From: Shewanella atlantica
GTDB taxonomy: Bacteria; Pseudomonadota; Gammaproteobacteria; Enterobacterales; Shewanellaceae
DNA: 64,000 nucleotides
Assembly: GCF_003966265.1 (NCBI RefSeq)
Contig: NZ_RXNV01000003.1
Span: 248,001 to 312,000, forward strand
Direction of reading: 5' to 3'
Shown here: positions 10,066 to 17,913 of the stretch, piece by piece
Layout of the letters: every line of letters begins with the position of its first letter
Position numbering within the stretch: the stretch's first letter is position 1
Made by a program: the position numbers and the translations under genes
Notes under the pieces: generated by a model
The model's database searches: none
Told to the model about the DNA's origin: nothing
What the model saw: the letters and a program-made list of their open reading frames with translations, nothing else

Positions 10066-10481
10066 GCCTTTGCTTCTACCTCAGGTTCCATTGTTTCACA
10101 GGCGTCTATTTTTAAAATATCACCAATTCGCTGCGACCCCAGTTCGGTAAACACCTCATCAAACTGTATCCCAGCCCGACAAAAAGTTTCGTAACTAGAG
10201 TCGCCAAGGGCGATCACGCCATACCTAAGCTCTGGAAGGTAAGGTGCTGTACTCTTGATATTTTCAAACCAAGGAAGTATGTCATCCGGAACATCTCCCT
10301 GCCCAGTCGTTGAACAAACGATCAATAGGACTTCATCTTGTGGGGGAATGAAACCATCTAATTCATCATGCTGAAACAATGCTACCTCTCGACCTTCGCA
10401 TTGAAGCTCATTACATAAAGTTTCAGCTACGAATTGAGCATTGCCATAGACAGTTCCAAAAATCAGATTCACTTTTCTCAT
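10017..10481 (-). CDS. yqcA: YqcA/MioC-type flavodoxin
   Basis: A small (154 aa) FMN-binding electron carrier. The N-terminal IFGTVYGNAQFVAETL is the phosphate-binding loop region of flavodoxins, VCSTTGQGDVPDD the second FMN loop, and LRYGVIALGDSSYETFC the third; these match YqcA better than long-chain FldA. It lies downstream of yqcC and truC, as in E. coli, which supports the name. Redox partner unknown. Its end overlaps the apparent start of ptsG. Confidence 0.88.
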   Translation of the reverse strand: MRKVNLIFGTVYGNAQFVAETLCNELQCEGREVALFQHDELDGFIPPQDEVLLIVCSTTGQGDVPDDILPWFENIKSTAPYLPELRYGVIALGDSSYETFCRAGIQFDEVFTELGSQRIGDILKIDACETMEPEVEAKAWLQSWKELIDMETVA

Positions 10482-10584
10482 GTTTCAGATCGCCCTGTGA
10501 TTAATTTAGACTTATAATCCAAACAATACTTTATTGACAGCTTCATGCCAACTGATTCAATTGAAGTTTCAAGGACTCAATAAG

Positions 10585-10758
10585 ATGCGCCATTCTAAAC
10601 GCCAAAAGCACCTGAAACAGCTTCATCGTTCAGCTCATATCAGACGCATGTGTTATTTTCGAACAGCTCAATCCGGCAATACATTAAATGCCCCTTCACA
10701 ATCTATGTATTCAGATGATAAAACCACACAACACAATGAGACCAGTCACAAGAAGTAA
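10585..10758 (+). CDS. small basic hypothetical protein (57 aa)
   Basis: An open frame starting MRHSKRQKHLKQLHRSAHI, rich in Arg, Lys and His, opposite in direction to its neighbours in the 429-bp yqcA-truC gap. AAGGA lies 9 nt before ATG 10585, a usable ribosome-binding site. I recognise no family. The composition could be a genuine small nucleic-acid-binding protein or chance. Low confidence; the rest of this gap (10759-10910) shows nothing else. Confidence 0.35.
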   Translation: MRHSKRQKHLKQLHRSAHIRRMCYFRTAQSGNTLNAPSQSMYSDDKTTQHNETSHKK

Positions 10759-10910
10759 AAGCCATTAAAATGATAAGAGTAACCTATTGATTATAGACTA
10801 CTCATTTTCTTATAGATGCTCTGACGCCTCAAGAATCTTTGCAAGCCGTCATCTGGCCATTATCTTCGCTACACAAGATAATATACAGCCGTTAAATTTC
10901 TTACGCATTC

Positions 10911-11747
10911 TTACACGATCAAATAAGATCTATCCGTCGCTAACTTGTCATCATCCCATCCAAACGCCTCAAACAGGGTGAACCACTGCTCCTCCAACTC
11001 TGTTTCGATAGTGATGCGCTCTCCACTTCTGGGATGATCGAAACAGAGATGTTTGGCGATCAACCATAGCCTGTTCATCGAAAAGTGCTCTCTGAAGAAT
11101 TTATTCTGCTTACCATCACCATGGGTAGTGTCGCCGACAATAGGGTGCCTTAAATGAGCCATATGACGACGTAATTGATGTTTTCGTCCTGTATGCGGAG
11201 TTAACTTCACCAACGCAAATCGACTAGTTGCATATCGGCCCGACGGATAAGGGATTTCAGCATTAAGTAATGGCTGGTAGCTGGTTACCGCATCTTGTGC
11301 TGCTTTATTTGGATCAACATCTTTATCACCTAGATCATCAAGCTCCACTTTAAGCGCATAATCTAAGGTGTCGGCATCATGCATATTCCCCCTGACTATG
11401 GCTAAATAATGCTTATCTACGGTTTTAGCTTCAAATTGCTCACACAATTTATTCGCCATCTCGCTGCTCTTGGCAAACAGCAGCACCCCCGAGGTCGGAC
11501 GATCGAGTCTGTGTACAGGAAATACATGACAACCCACTTTATCGCGGGTTAATTGCATCGCAAAAAAGCGCTCACGACGTGCCAGATAAGAGCGATGTAC
11601 TAACAGGCCTGCCGGCTTATGAATAGCCACCACATCATCATCTTCAAACAAAATTTCAATTTCGGGCGCAGACTCTTCGACAGCACCTTCTACCATTTCC
11701 GGAGACTCAGCTATATGTAGATCTTTCTCAACCGTCTCTTCTAGCAT
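10911..11747 (-). CDS. truC: tRNA pseudouridine(65) synthase
   Basis: Converts U65 of tRNAs to pseudouridine. The RluA-type catalytic motif HRLDRPTSGVLLF carries the active Asp, and FEDDDVVAIHKPAGLLVHRS and PHTGRKHQLRRHMAHLRHPIVGD are family blocks matching TruC. About 278 residues, with an acidic N-terminal extension of about 30 residues compared with E. coli TruC. I place the start at ATG 11747, one base after the yqcC stop; the open frame extends upstream to 11786 but would overlap yqcC. The gene order yqcC-truC-yqcA is as in E. coli. Confidence 0.93.
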   Translation of the reverse strand: MLEETVEKDLHIAESPEMVEGAVEESAPEIEILFEDDDVVAIHKPAGLLVHRSYLARRERFFAMQLTRDKVGCHVFPVHRLDRPTSGVLLFAKSSEMANKLCEQFEAKTVDKHYLAIVRGNMHDADTLDYALKVELDDLGDKDVDPNKAAQDAVTSYQPLLNAEIPYPSGRYATSRFALVKLTPHTGRKHQLRRHMAHLRHPIVGDTTHGDGKQNKFFREHFSMNRLWLIAKHLCFDHPRSGERITIETELEEQWFTLFEAFGWDDDKLATDRSYLIV

Positions 11748-11748
11748 G

Positions 11749-12069
11749 TTATCTTTGTTCACTGAGCAATGTATCCAAATTGTCAAAAATCAAAATCAAA
11801 GTATGTAAGTTTTTCTTGCTACTCCATACATGATGGGCCATAGGTGCTATAGCAATGTTAGTGGGTAAAGCCTGACCTCTGTCTATCAAATCTTTCATCT
11901 TAGGTATAAAAATAAACTGAACCCAATTCTCAAATGGCATAGCTTCACAGCTAAAGGGCGAGCTATCACTCATAGCTTCAGGTGAAGGTTTCACTGAGGA
12001 CCATAGTGATTGCAATCTGAGTTCACTCTCTAACTTTTCGAGCAATTCAGTTGTCTTTAAATAGAGCAC
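11749..12069 (-). CDS. yqcC: YqcC family protein (DUF446)
   Basis: A 106-residue soluble protein of the YqcC/DUF446 family. Visible family-like features are the helical N-terminus (ELLEKLESELRLQSLW), the central SSPFSCEAMPFENWVQFIFIPKMKDLI and the ending LTNIAIAPMAHHVW-like block. Function is unsettled; it lies directly upstream of truC with a one-base gap, so they are surely co-transcribed. In E. coli yqcC adjoins csrB and syd, both of which are also nearby here (14.15-14.84 kb and 18.7 kb). Confidence 0.85.
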   Translation of the reverse strand: MLYLKTTELLEKLESELRLQSLWSSVKPSPEAMSDSSPFSCEAMPFENWVQFIFIPKMKDLIDRGQALPTNIAIAPMAHHVWSSKKNLHTLILIFDNLDTLLSEQR

Positions 12070-12170
12070 TTTACTAACCTTGTAATTAACACCAATAAAG
12101 GTAAAACATCGAACACACCTTTGGCGTCCCGACGGCCTTAGTAAGGTATAATACCATCTCCCTTATTCTA

Positions 12171-12555
12171 GGGTCTGTTTATCTTTCGGGCTTGAATTTT
12201 GCGCAATCCCAATGGAATTAGTGCAAGGCGTCGAGCGATGACACTTAATGGCTTAAGCGAAAAGTTCTCAACAAAGCAATAAATCCATTGATATGAGCTC
12301 ATAGGGCAGTGTTGTTTGGCCAATATTCATTAACAAGAGTTACTGGGTTTCGCTTATTGATGTGCGACTGCATGGTCTATTTTGTTCCATAAAAAATAAG
12401 ACATTTCCTCCCTCCATGGAGGTCAGTTGCTGAAGGTAGAGTAACGCAGGAGCAGTTACCGAGAGTCACTACACAAGCTCTTCTTAACTCTTATTGATAA
12501 AGAGAAAAGGCCAATAAATCGTCGTAAAAAACAACCATAAAAAGTCAACAGCCCC
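12171..12555. mobile_element. MITE-like element, about 385 bp with TA duplication
   Basis: The 628-bp gap between yqcC and the DUF3549 gene holds a segment bounded by imperfect terminal inverted repeats. The left end reads GGGTCTGTTTATCTTT at 12171; the right end read inward reads GGGGCTGTTGACTTTT (12555 downwards), 12 of 16 matching. TA dinucleotides flank both ends (12169-12170 and 12556-12557), which suggests TA target duplication as in mariner/IS630-type elements. It has no open frame of note, so it would be non-autonomous. The remaining gap sequence shows nothing else. Confidence 0.5.
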
Positions 12556-12697
12556 TAACTATCGATATGGTAAGAAGCGCTATAGAAATCACAAACATGT
12601 CCGGCTATCCCAGGGCAGTTCTGAAACTCGCATCTTGAAGTAGCTTGGGTATAATAGCCCCCATTAAATAGCAGAACATCTATGTTACGGCAGCCAA

Positions 12698-13711
12698 ATG
12701 ACAGAAATAACGACCCTCAGCCAGTTCCTGACAACAGCTAATACACAATTCCAAGTCTATGATATGGGAAGAAGAGTCCAGCACATCGATATGATGGCAT
12801 TTAACGAAATAGAAAATCTGAACTCGCCTTATCCATCCCCGTTACAAGGACATGCACAATTTGCAATCGTTTTTTGGGATGCCAGCCAACAACACTATAT
12901 CTGGTTTTTAAAATTACCATTAGATGAACGAGGCTTGCTATCACCGGCACCAAGAACTCAGTTTATTAAGATGATTGTGGAGGCTCTTGGACGAGACCCG
13001 GCACAGACACTATCAGAAGAGCAACAGCAGAAATTGGCTAACCATCCATTTGCATTTAAACCTTCGGCAGAAAAGCTGGCCATTTTTAACGCCCTGGTAC
13101 GTAAACAGCTTGGTGATAAAGCCTCACCTCAGTATGAGTTTGCCTATCAATATATTTCCGGACAGGTGAAGGCCGAAAACTGGCAAGAGATAGGCCTTCA
13201 AGGCATTGCGGACATCTGCGTTCGTTCCAATGAGTTAGATCACCTTAAACATCTTCAAGCTTGTTTTGAATATGCCTCGACAGAAGTACAAATCGCAATA
13301 TGTCAGTGTCTTGAGCATTTAACGATAGATAAGGAGCTGGCTAAAATCATACTAGCTAAGTTGATCGCTGCAGATAAGACAGCAAAACTCTACTACCTGA
13401 GAGCACTGGCATCTCATCCGTCACAGGCCCAAGAGGCTATTTTACACTTGGCAGAAAGTAACCTGCTCGATGCAGATGCGTTAATCACCATAGCCGCCAG
13501 AAACTGGACTGCACTGAAACACGATGCAACTCGCACTATTTACTTAGAAGCACTCGCGGCACAGGAACAGCACTTCTTTAATCAAATATTTGCTGATATT
13601 GTGGTGATCCCTGTGTTACGAACTCAAATGCTTGCCGAGCTTCGCAACCCGAATAGAAGTCCGCAGCTATCTGCTGCCATTGGTGGATTATTTAAGGTTA
13701 CAAAAGCATGA
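12698..13711 (+). CDS. DUF3549 family protein
   Basis: A 337-residue cytosolic protein matching the DUF3549 family of Shewanella, Vibrio and relatives. The N-terminal part (ITTLSQFLTTANTQFQVYDMGRRV) is the family signature; the C-terminal two-thirds is helical and HEAT-like (LEHLTIDKELAKIILAKLI, YYLRALASHPSQAQEAIL). No catalytic motif is visible and the function is unknown. It overlaps the DUF3301 gene by 4 bp (ATGA), so the two are translationally coupled and probably work together. Confidence 0.8.
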   Translation: MTEITTLSQFLTTANTQFQVYDMGRRVQHIDMMAFNEIENLNSPYPSPLQGHAQFAIVFWDASQQHYIWFLKLPLDERGLLSPAPRTQFIKMIVEALGRDPAQTLSEEQQQKLANHPFAFKPSAEKLAIFNALVRKQLGDKASPQYEFAYQYISGQVKAENWQEIGLQGIADICVRSNELDHLKHLQACFEYASTEVQIAICQCLEHLTIDKELAKIILAKLIAADKTAKLYYLRALASHPSQAQEAILHLAESNLLDADALITIAARNWTALKHDATRTIYLEALAAQEQHFFNQIFADIVVIPVLRTQMLAELRNPNRSPQLSAAIGGLFKVTKA

Positions 13712-14097
13712 TGACTGACTTTTTACTCATTGTTGCACTTGTTGTTATTGCAGCATTCTTCTGGCAACTTCGACAAATGGCTGAACTTAGTCGGATATTT
13801 GCTGAGCGAGAATGCCAGAAACAGAAGGTACAACTGCTTGCTATTGCAATGGAGTCGGCAAGACCTAGCATAGGTGGCAGCAGTGGCCTCACCTGGAAAG
13901 CAAAATATATTCTCGAGTTTAGTACTGATGGTTTAAATCAATTTCGGGCTCATATTTGGATGCACGGAAAGAAAATTCAGAAAGTACAATGGCCTATATT
14001 TCCAGAGCCAGAATGGTTAGAGGCACCGGAAGCTCGCGGCTCAGTGGGTGGTAGTTGTGGCTCTCGCGGTAGTTGCAATTCTGGGAAGTGTAAATAA
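13708..14097 (+). CDS. DUF3301 family membrane-anchored protein
   Basis: A 129-residue protein with one N-terminal transmembrane segment (FLLIVALVVIAAFFWQL) and then a cytosolic domain. The sequence RQMAELSRIFAERECQKQKVQLL followed by a beta-rich stretch is characteristic of DUF3301. The C-terminus is glycine- and cysteine-rich (GGSCGSRGSCNSGKCK), with the look of a small metal site, but this is inference. Coupled by ATGA overlap to the DUF3549 gene. Function unknown. Confidence 0.8.
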   Translation: MMTDFLLIVALVVIAAFFWQLRQMAELSRIFAERECQKQKVQLLAIAMESARPSIGGSSGLTWKAKYILEFSTDGLNQFRAHIWMHGKKIQKVQWPIFPEPEWLEAPEARGSVGGSCGSRGSCNSGKCK

Positions 14098-14147
14098 GGC
14101 TGTAAGCCTACAGATTCTGAAAGATAATCGTAGTCGTTGTACTAATA

Positions 14148-14180
14148 AAGAAAAAGCGCGGCCCCGTATGGAGTCGCGCC
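14148..14180 (-). terminator. intrinsic terminator of CsrB-like RNA
   Basis: On the minus strand a GC-rich hairpin (arms 14170-14179 and 14156-14165, loop GTAT, one A-C mismatch) is followed by TTTTT (14155-14151). The tail lies on the minus side, so it ends a minus-strand transcript coming from the GGA-rich region. On the plus strand it may also help end the DUF3301 transcript. Confidence 0.8.
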
Positions 14181-14840
14181 CTTTATCTCTTTGCTAAGCT
14201 ATCCCGCTATTTATAGTGCTCCCTGCACCGTCCATGCGTTCAATGTGCTCCCTGCATCATCCATGTAACATCCTATTTTCCCTGTATCTACTTAAAAAGT
14301 AGCTACTCTTCCTTGATCTCAGTTATCCATTTACTGAGCTAGCTCATTCCGTAAGCGTGTCCATTGTCATCCATGTATTTCCCTATAAATCCTTTTATTC
14401 CCTGTACTTACTCAATCGAATAGTTACCCAATCAAATAGTTACTCTTCCTTGCTCTCAGTCATCCATTTACTGAGCTAGCTCATCCATAAGCGTGTCCAA
14501 CGTCATCCATGTATTTCCCTACAAATTCCATTTTTTCCCTGTATCTACTAAAAAGTAGTTACTCATCCTTGGTCTCAGTTATCCATTTACTGAGCTGGCT
14601 CACTCCGTAAGCCTATCCAATCTCATCCCTGTTGCATCCTTTCAATACACTCCCTGTAATCCGTCTTCCAGACGGTAAACCTTCCATCCTGGATTGTTTA
14701 GCCTTCCTTAGTTGCTGTATAGCACGCCATCCTGGAGTGCCTCATCCTTGATCTTTTCCTTTCAGTGCTGTTCCATCAGTCACTTTTGGTCATCCTGACC
14801 TTCGCTTCCATTCGTTCATGTATTTCCTTGTACGAGTTAA
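14150..14840 (-). ncRNA. csrB: CsrB-type CsrA-binding regulatory RNA
   Basis: No open frame covers this stretch. Read on the minus strand it contains about 42 GGA triplets in about 690 nt (roughly 11 expected), mostly as CAGGGA, AAGGA or ATGGATG, the CsrA recognition core, about every 16 nt. Three hairpins with stem CTCAGT/ACTGAG show ATGGAT in the loop (14318-14338, 14455-14475, 14574-14594), the classic CsrA-site shape. They belong to three tandem units of about 107-137 bp (14267-14373, 14374-14510, 14511-14630). A terminator lies at the 3' end and a UvrY/GacA-type palindrome lies upstream. E. coli csrB also lies between syd and yqcC. It would sequester CsrA. The 5' end is approximate, and the length exceeds the 350-420 nt I know for CsrB. 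Confidence 0.85.
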
Positions 14841-15002
14841 ATTTTAGAGGAAATTGAGATAAAAACTGGCCAAATACTAAACTTTAACATTCATAAAAAC
14901 TAAAGTTCACTTCAACATCCATCATAAGCCACTGTTTAAGTAAGATAAAATATCCAGGGTAAGGTTTTACTACAAGTAAACATTTCTTATGTCTCACACT
15001 CA

Positions 15003-15020
15003 TGTAAGAGATCTCTCACA
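15003..15020 (-). promoter_or_regulatory. UvrY/GacA-type binding palindrome upstream of csrB
   Basis: On the minus strand the site reads TGTGAGAGATCTCTTACA, matching the GacA/UvrY consensus TGTAAG-N6-CTTACA apart from one base. It lies about 165-180 bp upstream of the inferred csrB start, a distal placement like that of UvrY sites at enterobacterial csrB. The BarA/UvrY two-component system would activate csrB through it. Confidence 0.7.
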
Positions 15021-15279
15021 AGAAGGCTAGCAGATTGGATATACGTAAAATAAATACTTCTTTGATAAATGTGAAAACTGAGGAAAAATGCGCCTCTATC
15101 CGGCTGAAGCTTCTATATTCCCATTAGTTACCAACTCTGCTATTTCAATAATTATATTCATCACCGATGTGTATCTAACTAAACCCATCTAGTTGTTCTA
15201 CATAAGCATATTTCAAAATCATCAACAAATCCTCCAATTCCCGGCTCAATAAATTAACCCGGAATAAAGGAGACCTATT

Positions 15280-15372
15280 ATGCATAAGGCCTCAGCCGAT
15301 AAGGACGCCGAAGTTAGCAGGCAAACATCACGATACTTAAATCGCTTTAACAAAATATACAGAGATAGATAG
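15280..15372 (+). CDS. possible 30-aa small protein
   Basis: A short frame, MHKASADKDAEVSRQTSRYL and ten more residues to TAG at 15370-15372, with a strong Shine-Dalgarno (AAAGGAG, 7 nt spacing). Charged and without a membrane segment. It sits alone between the csrB palindromes and has no family I recognise. The strong ribosome-binding site is the only real support. The rest of 15021-15672 shows no other gene; an 81-codon minus frame there is unconvincing. Confidence 0.35.
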   Translation: MHKASADKDAEVSRQTSRYLNRFNKIYRDR

Positions 15373-15505
15373 AAAAACAGAGGGCGCAGTTACACATGTT
15401 AATTTTTTGCTACATAAAAAGAATGCAGTAAAACAATGAATTATAGTAAGTACCTTCTAACTTCAGCGATATTAGAGAAGTATCGGGTAACTCCACCAGC
15501 AAACT

Positions 15506-15523
15506 TGTGAGAGATCTCTTACA
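15506..15523 (+). promoter_or_regulatory. second UvrY/GacA-type palindrome
   Basis: Reads TGTGAGAGATCTCTTACA on the plus strand and is identical, over 20 bp (CT plus the 18-mer), to the site at 15003-15020 in the opposite orientation. It lies about 500 bp further from csrB and about 150 bp past the 3' end of the DUF962 gene. It could be a remote csrB enhancer site or control something not recognised here. Confidence 0.55.
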
Positions 15524-15672
15524 CGCGCAGCTGAGCATACAGAGATCACCGATTTGTTTTATTTGTGAAGCTAAGCCAAACCAATTGAATAGACTGATGA
15601 AATTCCTGAATAGATAACATAAATCACGGGCAATAGGAGAATGAAGGTTAAACAAATTATCCTGTAAATAAC

Positions 15673-16005
15673 TTATCTCTTATCGGCGACAAGAACCCGG
15701 CGAATTTTTTGGCCAAGCATGACCCAATCGGCCATGAGGCTGTATAAGGGATAGTCAAAAGTGGCAGGTCTGTTTTTCACAAACACAAAATGGCCCAGCC
15801 AGGCAAAACCATAGCCAACTATGGGCAATGATATGAGTGATACAACCTTGCCCGTTATAATTGTCGCAATCAAGATAGTTAAAACCAACAAGCTGCCTAC
15901 ATAATGCAGTCCACGACAGGTGGGATCTTGATGCTGAGATAGATAAAATGGATAGAACTCCTTAAAACTGCTATATCCCTGTTTTCTATGCTTCTGTTTA
16001 CTCAT
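15673..16005 (-). CDS. DUF962/Mpo1-like membrane protein
   Basis: A 110-residue integral membrane protein of the DUF962 (Mpo1-like, YGL010w) family. Family blocks are FKEFYPFYLSQHQDPTCRGLHYVGS at the N-terminus and YGFAWLGHFVFVKNRPATFDYPLYSL before the C-terminus; the conserved His residues (QH, LH, GH) are the presumed metal ligands. Two hydrophobic segments lie between. Yeast Mpo1 is a 2-hydroxy fatty acid dioxygenase; whether the short bacterial forms do this is not known. It begins 6 bp after the GNAT gene, so the two are likely co-transcribed. Confidence 0.82.
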   Translation of the reverse strand: MSKQKHRKQGYSSFKEFYPFYLSQHQDPTCRGLHYVGSLLVLTILIATIITGKVVSLISLPIVGYGFAWLGHFVFVKNRPATFDYPLYSLMADWVMLGQKIRRVLVADKR

Positions 16006-16011
16006 AGATTA

Positions 16012-16662
16012 TTACTCATTTTCGTGTCCTCGATAAAAGAGTAACTCCCCTTCTACATTTCCTATGGATATGGCTTCTAAAAGGGCAAAACTATGCTTAC
16101 TAAATAGCTGTGCATGACTGGACTCACTAACAAACACCCCTACCCCATCGAGTTCGGGTTGCTCATCACACCAACTCAATACGGCTTCAACAAGCTGGCT
16201 TCCTAAGCCCTTATTCTGCTCGGTTGGTGATACGGCAATAAATTGTAAAATGCCACAACGTGGACTAGGCAGGTGCTCCAACAAACAGGCCTCTTTGTTT
16301 ATTAAAGCCTGAGTCGATTGCCAGCCCGTACTGATTAACATCTTTAAGCGCCAATGCCAGTATCTCGCCTCCCCTAAAGGAACTTGTTGTGTGACGATGC
16401 AAGCAACACCGACCATACGATCATCATCAAACAATCCGATTAAGGCCTGCTCCTGTTGCCATAATTCGTTCAGTTCCTCACGAATCGCCCCTCTAAGCTT
16501 CTGTTCGTACATCGCGAGATCGCCCCCATACAGGGCGTCGAAAAAAAATGGATCATCATGGTAGGCGTTATAGAGTATAGAAGCTGCAACTCGCAGATCT
16601 TCAGCAGTAAGATAAACGGCTCGAAACTGTTCTAATTGTTGGTCTTCAGCATTTGTCATCAA
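16012..16662 (-). CDS. GNAT family N-acetyltransferase
   Basis: A 216-residue cytosolic acyltransferase. The GNAT acetyl-CoA-binding motif is ILQFIAVSPTEQNKGLGSQLVEAVLSWC (about 138-165), with QNKGLGS as the pyrophosphate loop, and DGVGVFVSESSHAQLFSKHSFALLE follows as motif B. The first about 90 residues resemble the N-terminal extension of GNATs acting on small molecules. The substrate cannot be told from sequence. The start MMTNAED is ATG 16662 or 16659. A perfect FNR-type box ends 10 bp upstream of the start, so the gene may be repressed without oxygen. Confidence 0.85.
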   Translation of the reverse strand: MMTNAEDQQLEQFRAVYLTAEDLRVAASILYNAYHDDPFFFDALYGGDLAMYEQKLRGAIREELNELWQQEQALIGLFDDDRMVGVACIVTQQVPLGEARYWHWRLKMLISTGWQSTQALINKEACLLEHLPSPRCGILQFIAVSPTEQNKGLGSQLVEAVLSWCDEQPELDGVGVFVSESSHAQLFSKHSFALLEAISIGNVEGELLFYRGHENE

Positions 16663-16671
16663 TGTTAACCT

Positions 16672-16685
16672 TTGATCTAGATCAA
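16672..16685. promoter_or_regulatory. FNR/EtrA-type box
   Basis: TTGATCTAGATCAA matches the FNR consensus TTGAT-N4-ATCAA exactly and is a perfect palindrome. It is 10 bp upstream of the GNAT start (minus) and about 143 bp upstream of the DUF2789 gene (plus). Close to the GNAT start it would block transcription; for DUF2789 it could activate. In Shewanella the FNR homologue is EtrA; Crp can also bind related sites. Confidence 0.6.
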
Positions 16686-16827
16686 TTATCTAACAATGTA
16701 GCAAGCAAGCTTAATAGTGTAAATCTCAATCATGTATCGCTTTAAAAATAGTCAGTTTTTGGCGTTTGTTCCATACTGATACTAGCATTATATTTTTATC
16801 GACTTAATTGATAGCAAGGAGCTATAG

Positions 16828-17058
16828 ATGGATACAACGCCGCAAGACCTTAGCCACCTGTTCGAACAACTTGGTTTGGAAAATAGTGAAGAGAGTATCG
16901 CTACGTTTATTAGTAGTCATATCATTCCTGATAAGGTACTAATTTTTCAAGCTGACATTTGGAATGAGTCGCAAAAAAGTTTCTTAAAAGAGTCTATAGA
17001 GGAAGACGCCCAATGGTCAGAACTCATCGACCATTTAGACGCCCAGTTAAGAAAGTGA
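16828..17058 (+). CDS. DUF2789 family protein
   Basis: A 76-residue acidic, helical cytosolic protein fitting DUF2789: DLSHLFEQLGLENSEESIATFISSH and the ending FLKESIEEDAQWSELIDHLDAQLRK are family-like. AAGGAGCTATAG before the ATG is a strong ribosome-binding site. Function unknown. Monocistronic and convergent with the DUF3192 lipoprotein gene, 6 bp apart. Confidence 0.82.
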   Translation: MDTTPQDLSHLFEQLGLENSEESIATFISSHIIPDKVLIFQADIWNESQKSFLKESIEEDAQWSELIDHLDAQLRK

Positions 17059-17064
17059 CAGGCC

Positions 17065-17436
17065 CTAAATATTACCGTAAGCCTTTTCCCCCCAACCTAC
17101 GAGCGCACCATTGCTGATCACCACAGGAGTACACTCATCTTTTGTGGTTTTTCCATCGCCATTCATATGTTGGGTACGATAAAAGAGTACATGTACTTTT
17201 TTATCTTCCTGGATATAGGCTTCATTGAAATCGGCCTGCCCCATCAATACCTGAACTTGATCCCGGCTCATGCCCAGGCTCAATCTGGCTAAATTAGCTC
17301 TATTCTTAGTTTGGGATTTCTCCCAGCTCGCTTGGTTATCCCAGCCCGATTCACTGTCGCCAACATTGAGTACACAGCCTGTTAGGCCTAAGCTTGCAAC
17401 CCCAATAAATACTAAACCCATTAAATTTGTTTTCAC
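17065..17436 (-). CDS. DUF3192 family lipoprotein
   Basis: A small lipoprotein: hydrophobic leader then lipobox LTGC, with a predicted lipidated Cys near residue 21. The mature domain (LARLSLGMSRDQVQVLMGQADFNEAY) has the SmpA/OmlA-like pattern MSRDQVQxLMG of DUF3192 and BamE-fold proteins. I prefer GTG 17436 as start because AGGAAG lies 5 nt upstream and it gives a cleaner signal peptide; the longer frame from ATG 17454 adds MKQEDI, which spoils the leader. Function unknown, presumably envelope. Confidence 0.8.
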   Translation of the reverse strand: MKTNLMGLVFIGVASLGLTGCVLNVGDSESGWDNQASWEKSQTKNRANLARLSLGMSRDQVQVLMGQADFNEAYIQEDKKVHVLFYRTQHMNGDGKTTKDECTPVVISNGALVGWGEKAYGNI

Positions 17437-17583
17437 TATGTCTTCCTGTTTCATTATTATGATAAGAAGAGGTAAAGCAAATCACAGGCCAAAACTGTAT
17501 CCACCTGTTTTAATTTGCTTTTTATTTATTCGAAAACTTTTATGTTAGTAATATCGACTAACCGATGAGAAAATTTACTATTT

Positions 17584-17913
17584 ATGAGCAATATAGAACA
17601 CGTATTAGCCGCAGCAAAATCGATAGCATCCTCTGGTAAGGTTCCCAGCCTTGCGCTGATCAAGGCTAAACTGGGTAACAGTGTCCCGATGCCGACCCTC
17701 ATACAAGGCTTACAGCAGTTTAAATCCATGTCACAGGATTTAATCGATCAACTACCTGAGATACAGGTGTCGTCAGAAAAAGCCAAACCAAAAGATGCAC
17801 AAGCTGAAATCGCAGAGCTAAAACAGGAGCTCACACAGCTAAAAGCCGCATATAAGGCGATGGATGACCGATTGACACTTTTGGAAGAAAACAAAGATAA
17901 GGCAGAAAAGTAA
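17584..17913 (+). CDS. KfrA-N-like DNA-binding/coiled-coil protein
   Basis: A 109-residue protein. Residues 5-45 (VLAAAKSIASSGKVPSLALIKAKLG) resemble the N-terminal helix-turn-helix of plasmid KfrA proteins, and the C-terminal half (AQAEIAELKQELTQLKAAYKA) is a strong coiled coil. It may bind DNA as a dimer. Its last base overlaps the ATG of the DUF2310 gene (TAATG), so the two are translationally coupled. Assignment by pattern only. Confidence 0.65.
   Translation: MSNIEHVLAAAKSIASSGKVPSLALIKAKLGNSVPMPTLIQGLQQFKSMSQDLIDQLPEIQVSSEKAKPKDAQAEIAELKQELTQLKAAYKAMDDRLTLLEENKDKAEK

Noticed and set aside
14220..14640. A CRISPR array suggested by repeated short words (CATCCATG, TTCCCTGTA)
   Set aside because: Repeat words are not constant-length direct repeats with spacers; they are the GGA motifs of a minus-strand CsrB-like RNA in three tandem units.
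15410..15655. 81-codon minus-strand frame downstream of the DUF962 gene
   Set aside because: No clear ribosome-binding site, hydrophobic but without a signal-peptide pattern, and it contains the UvrY-type palindrome; probably chance.
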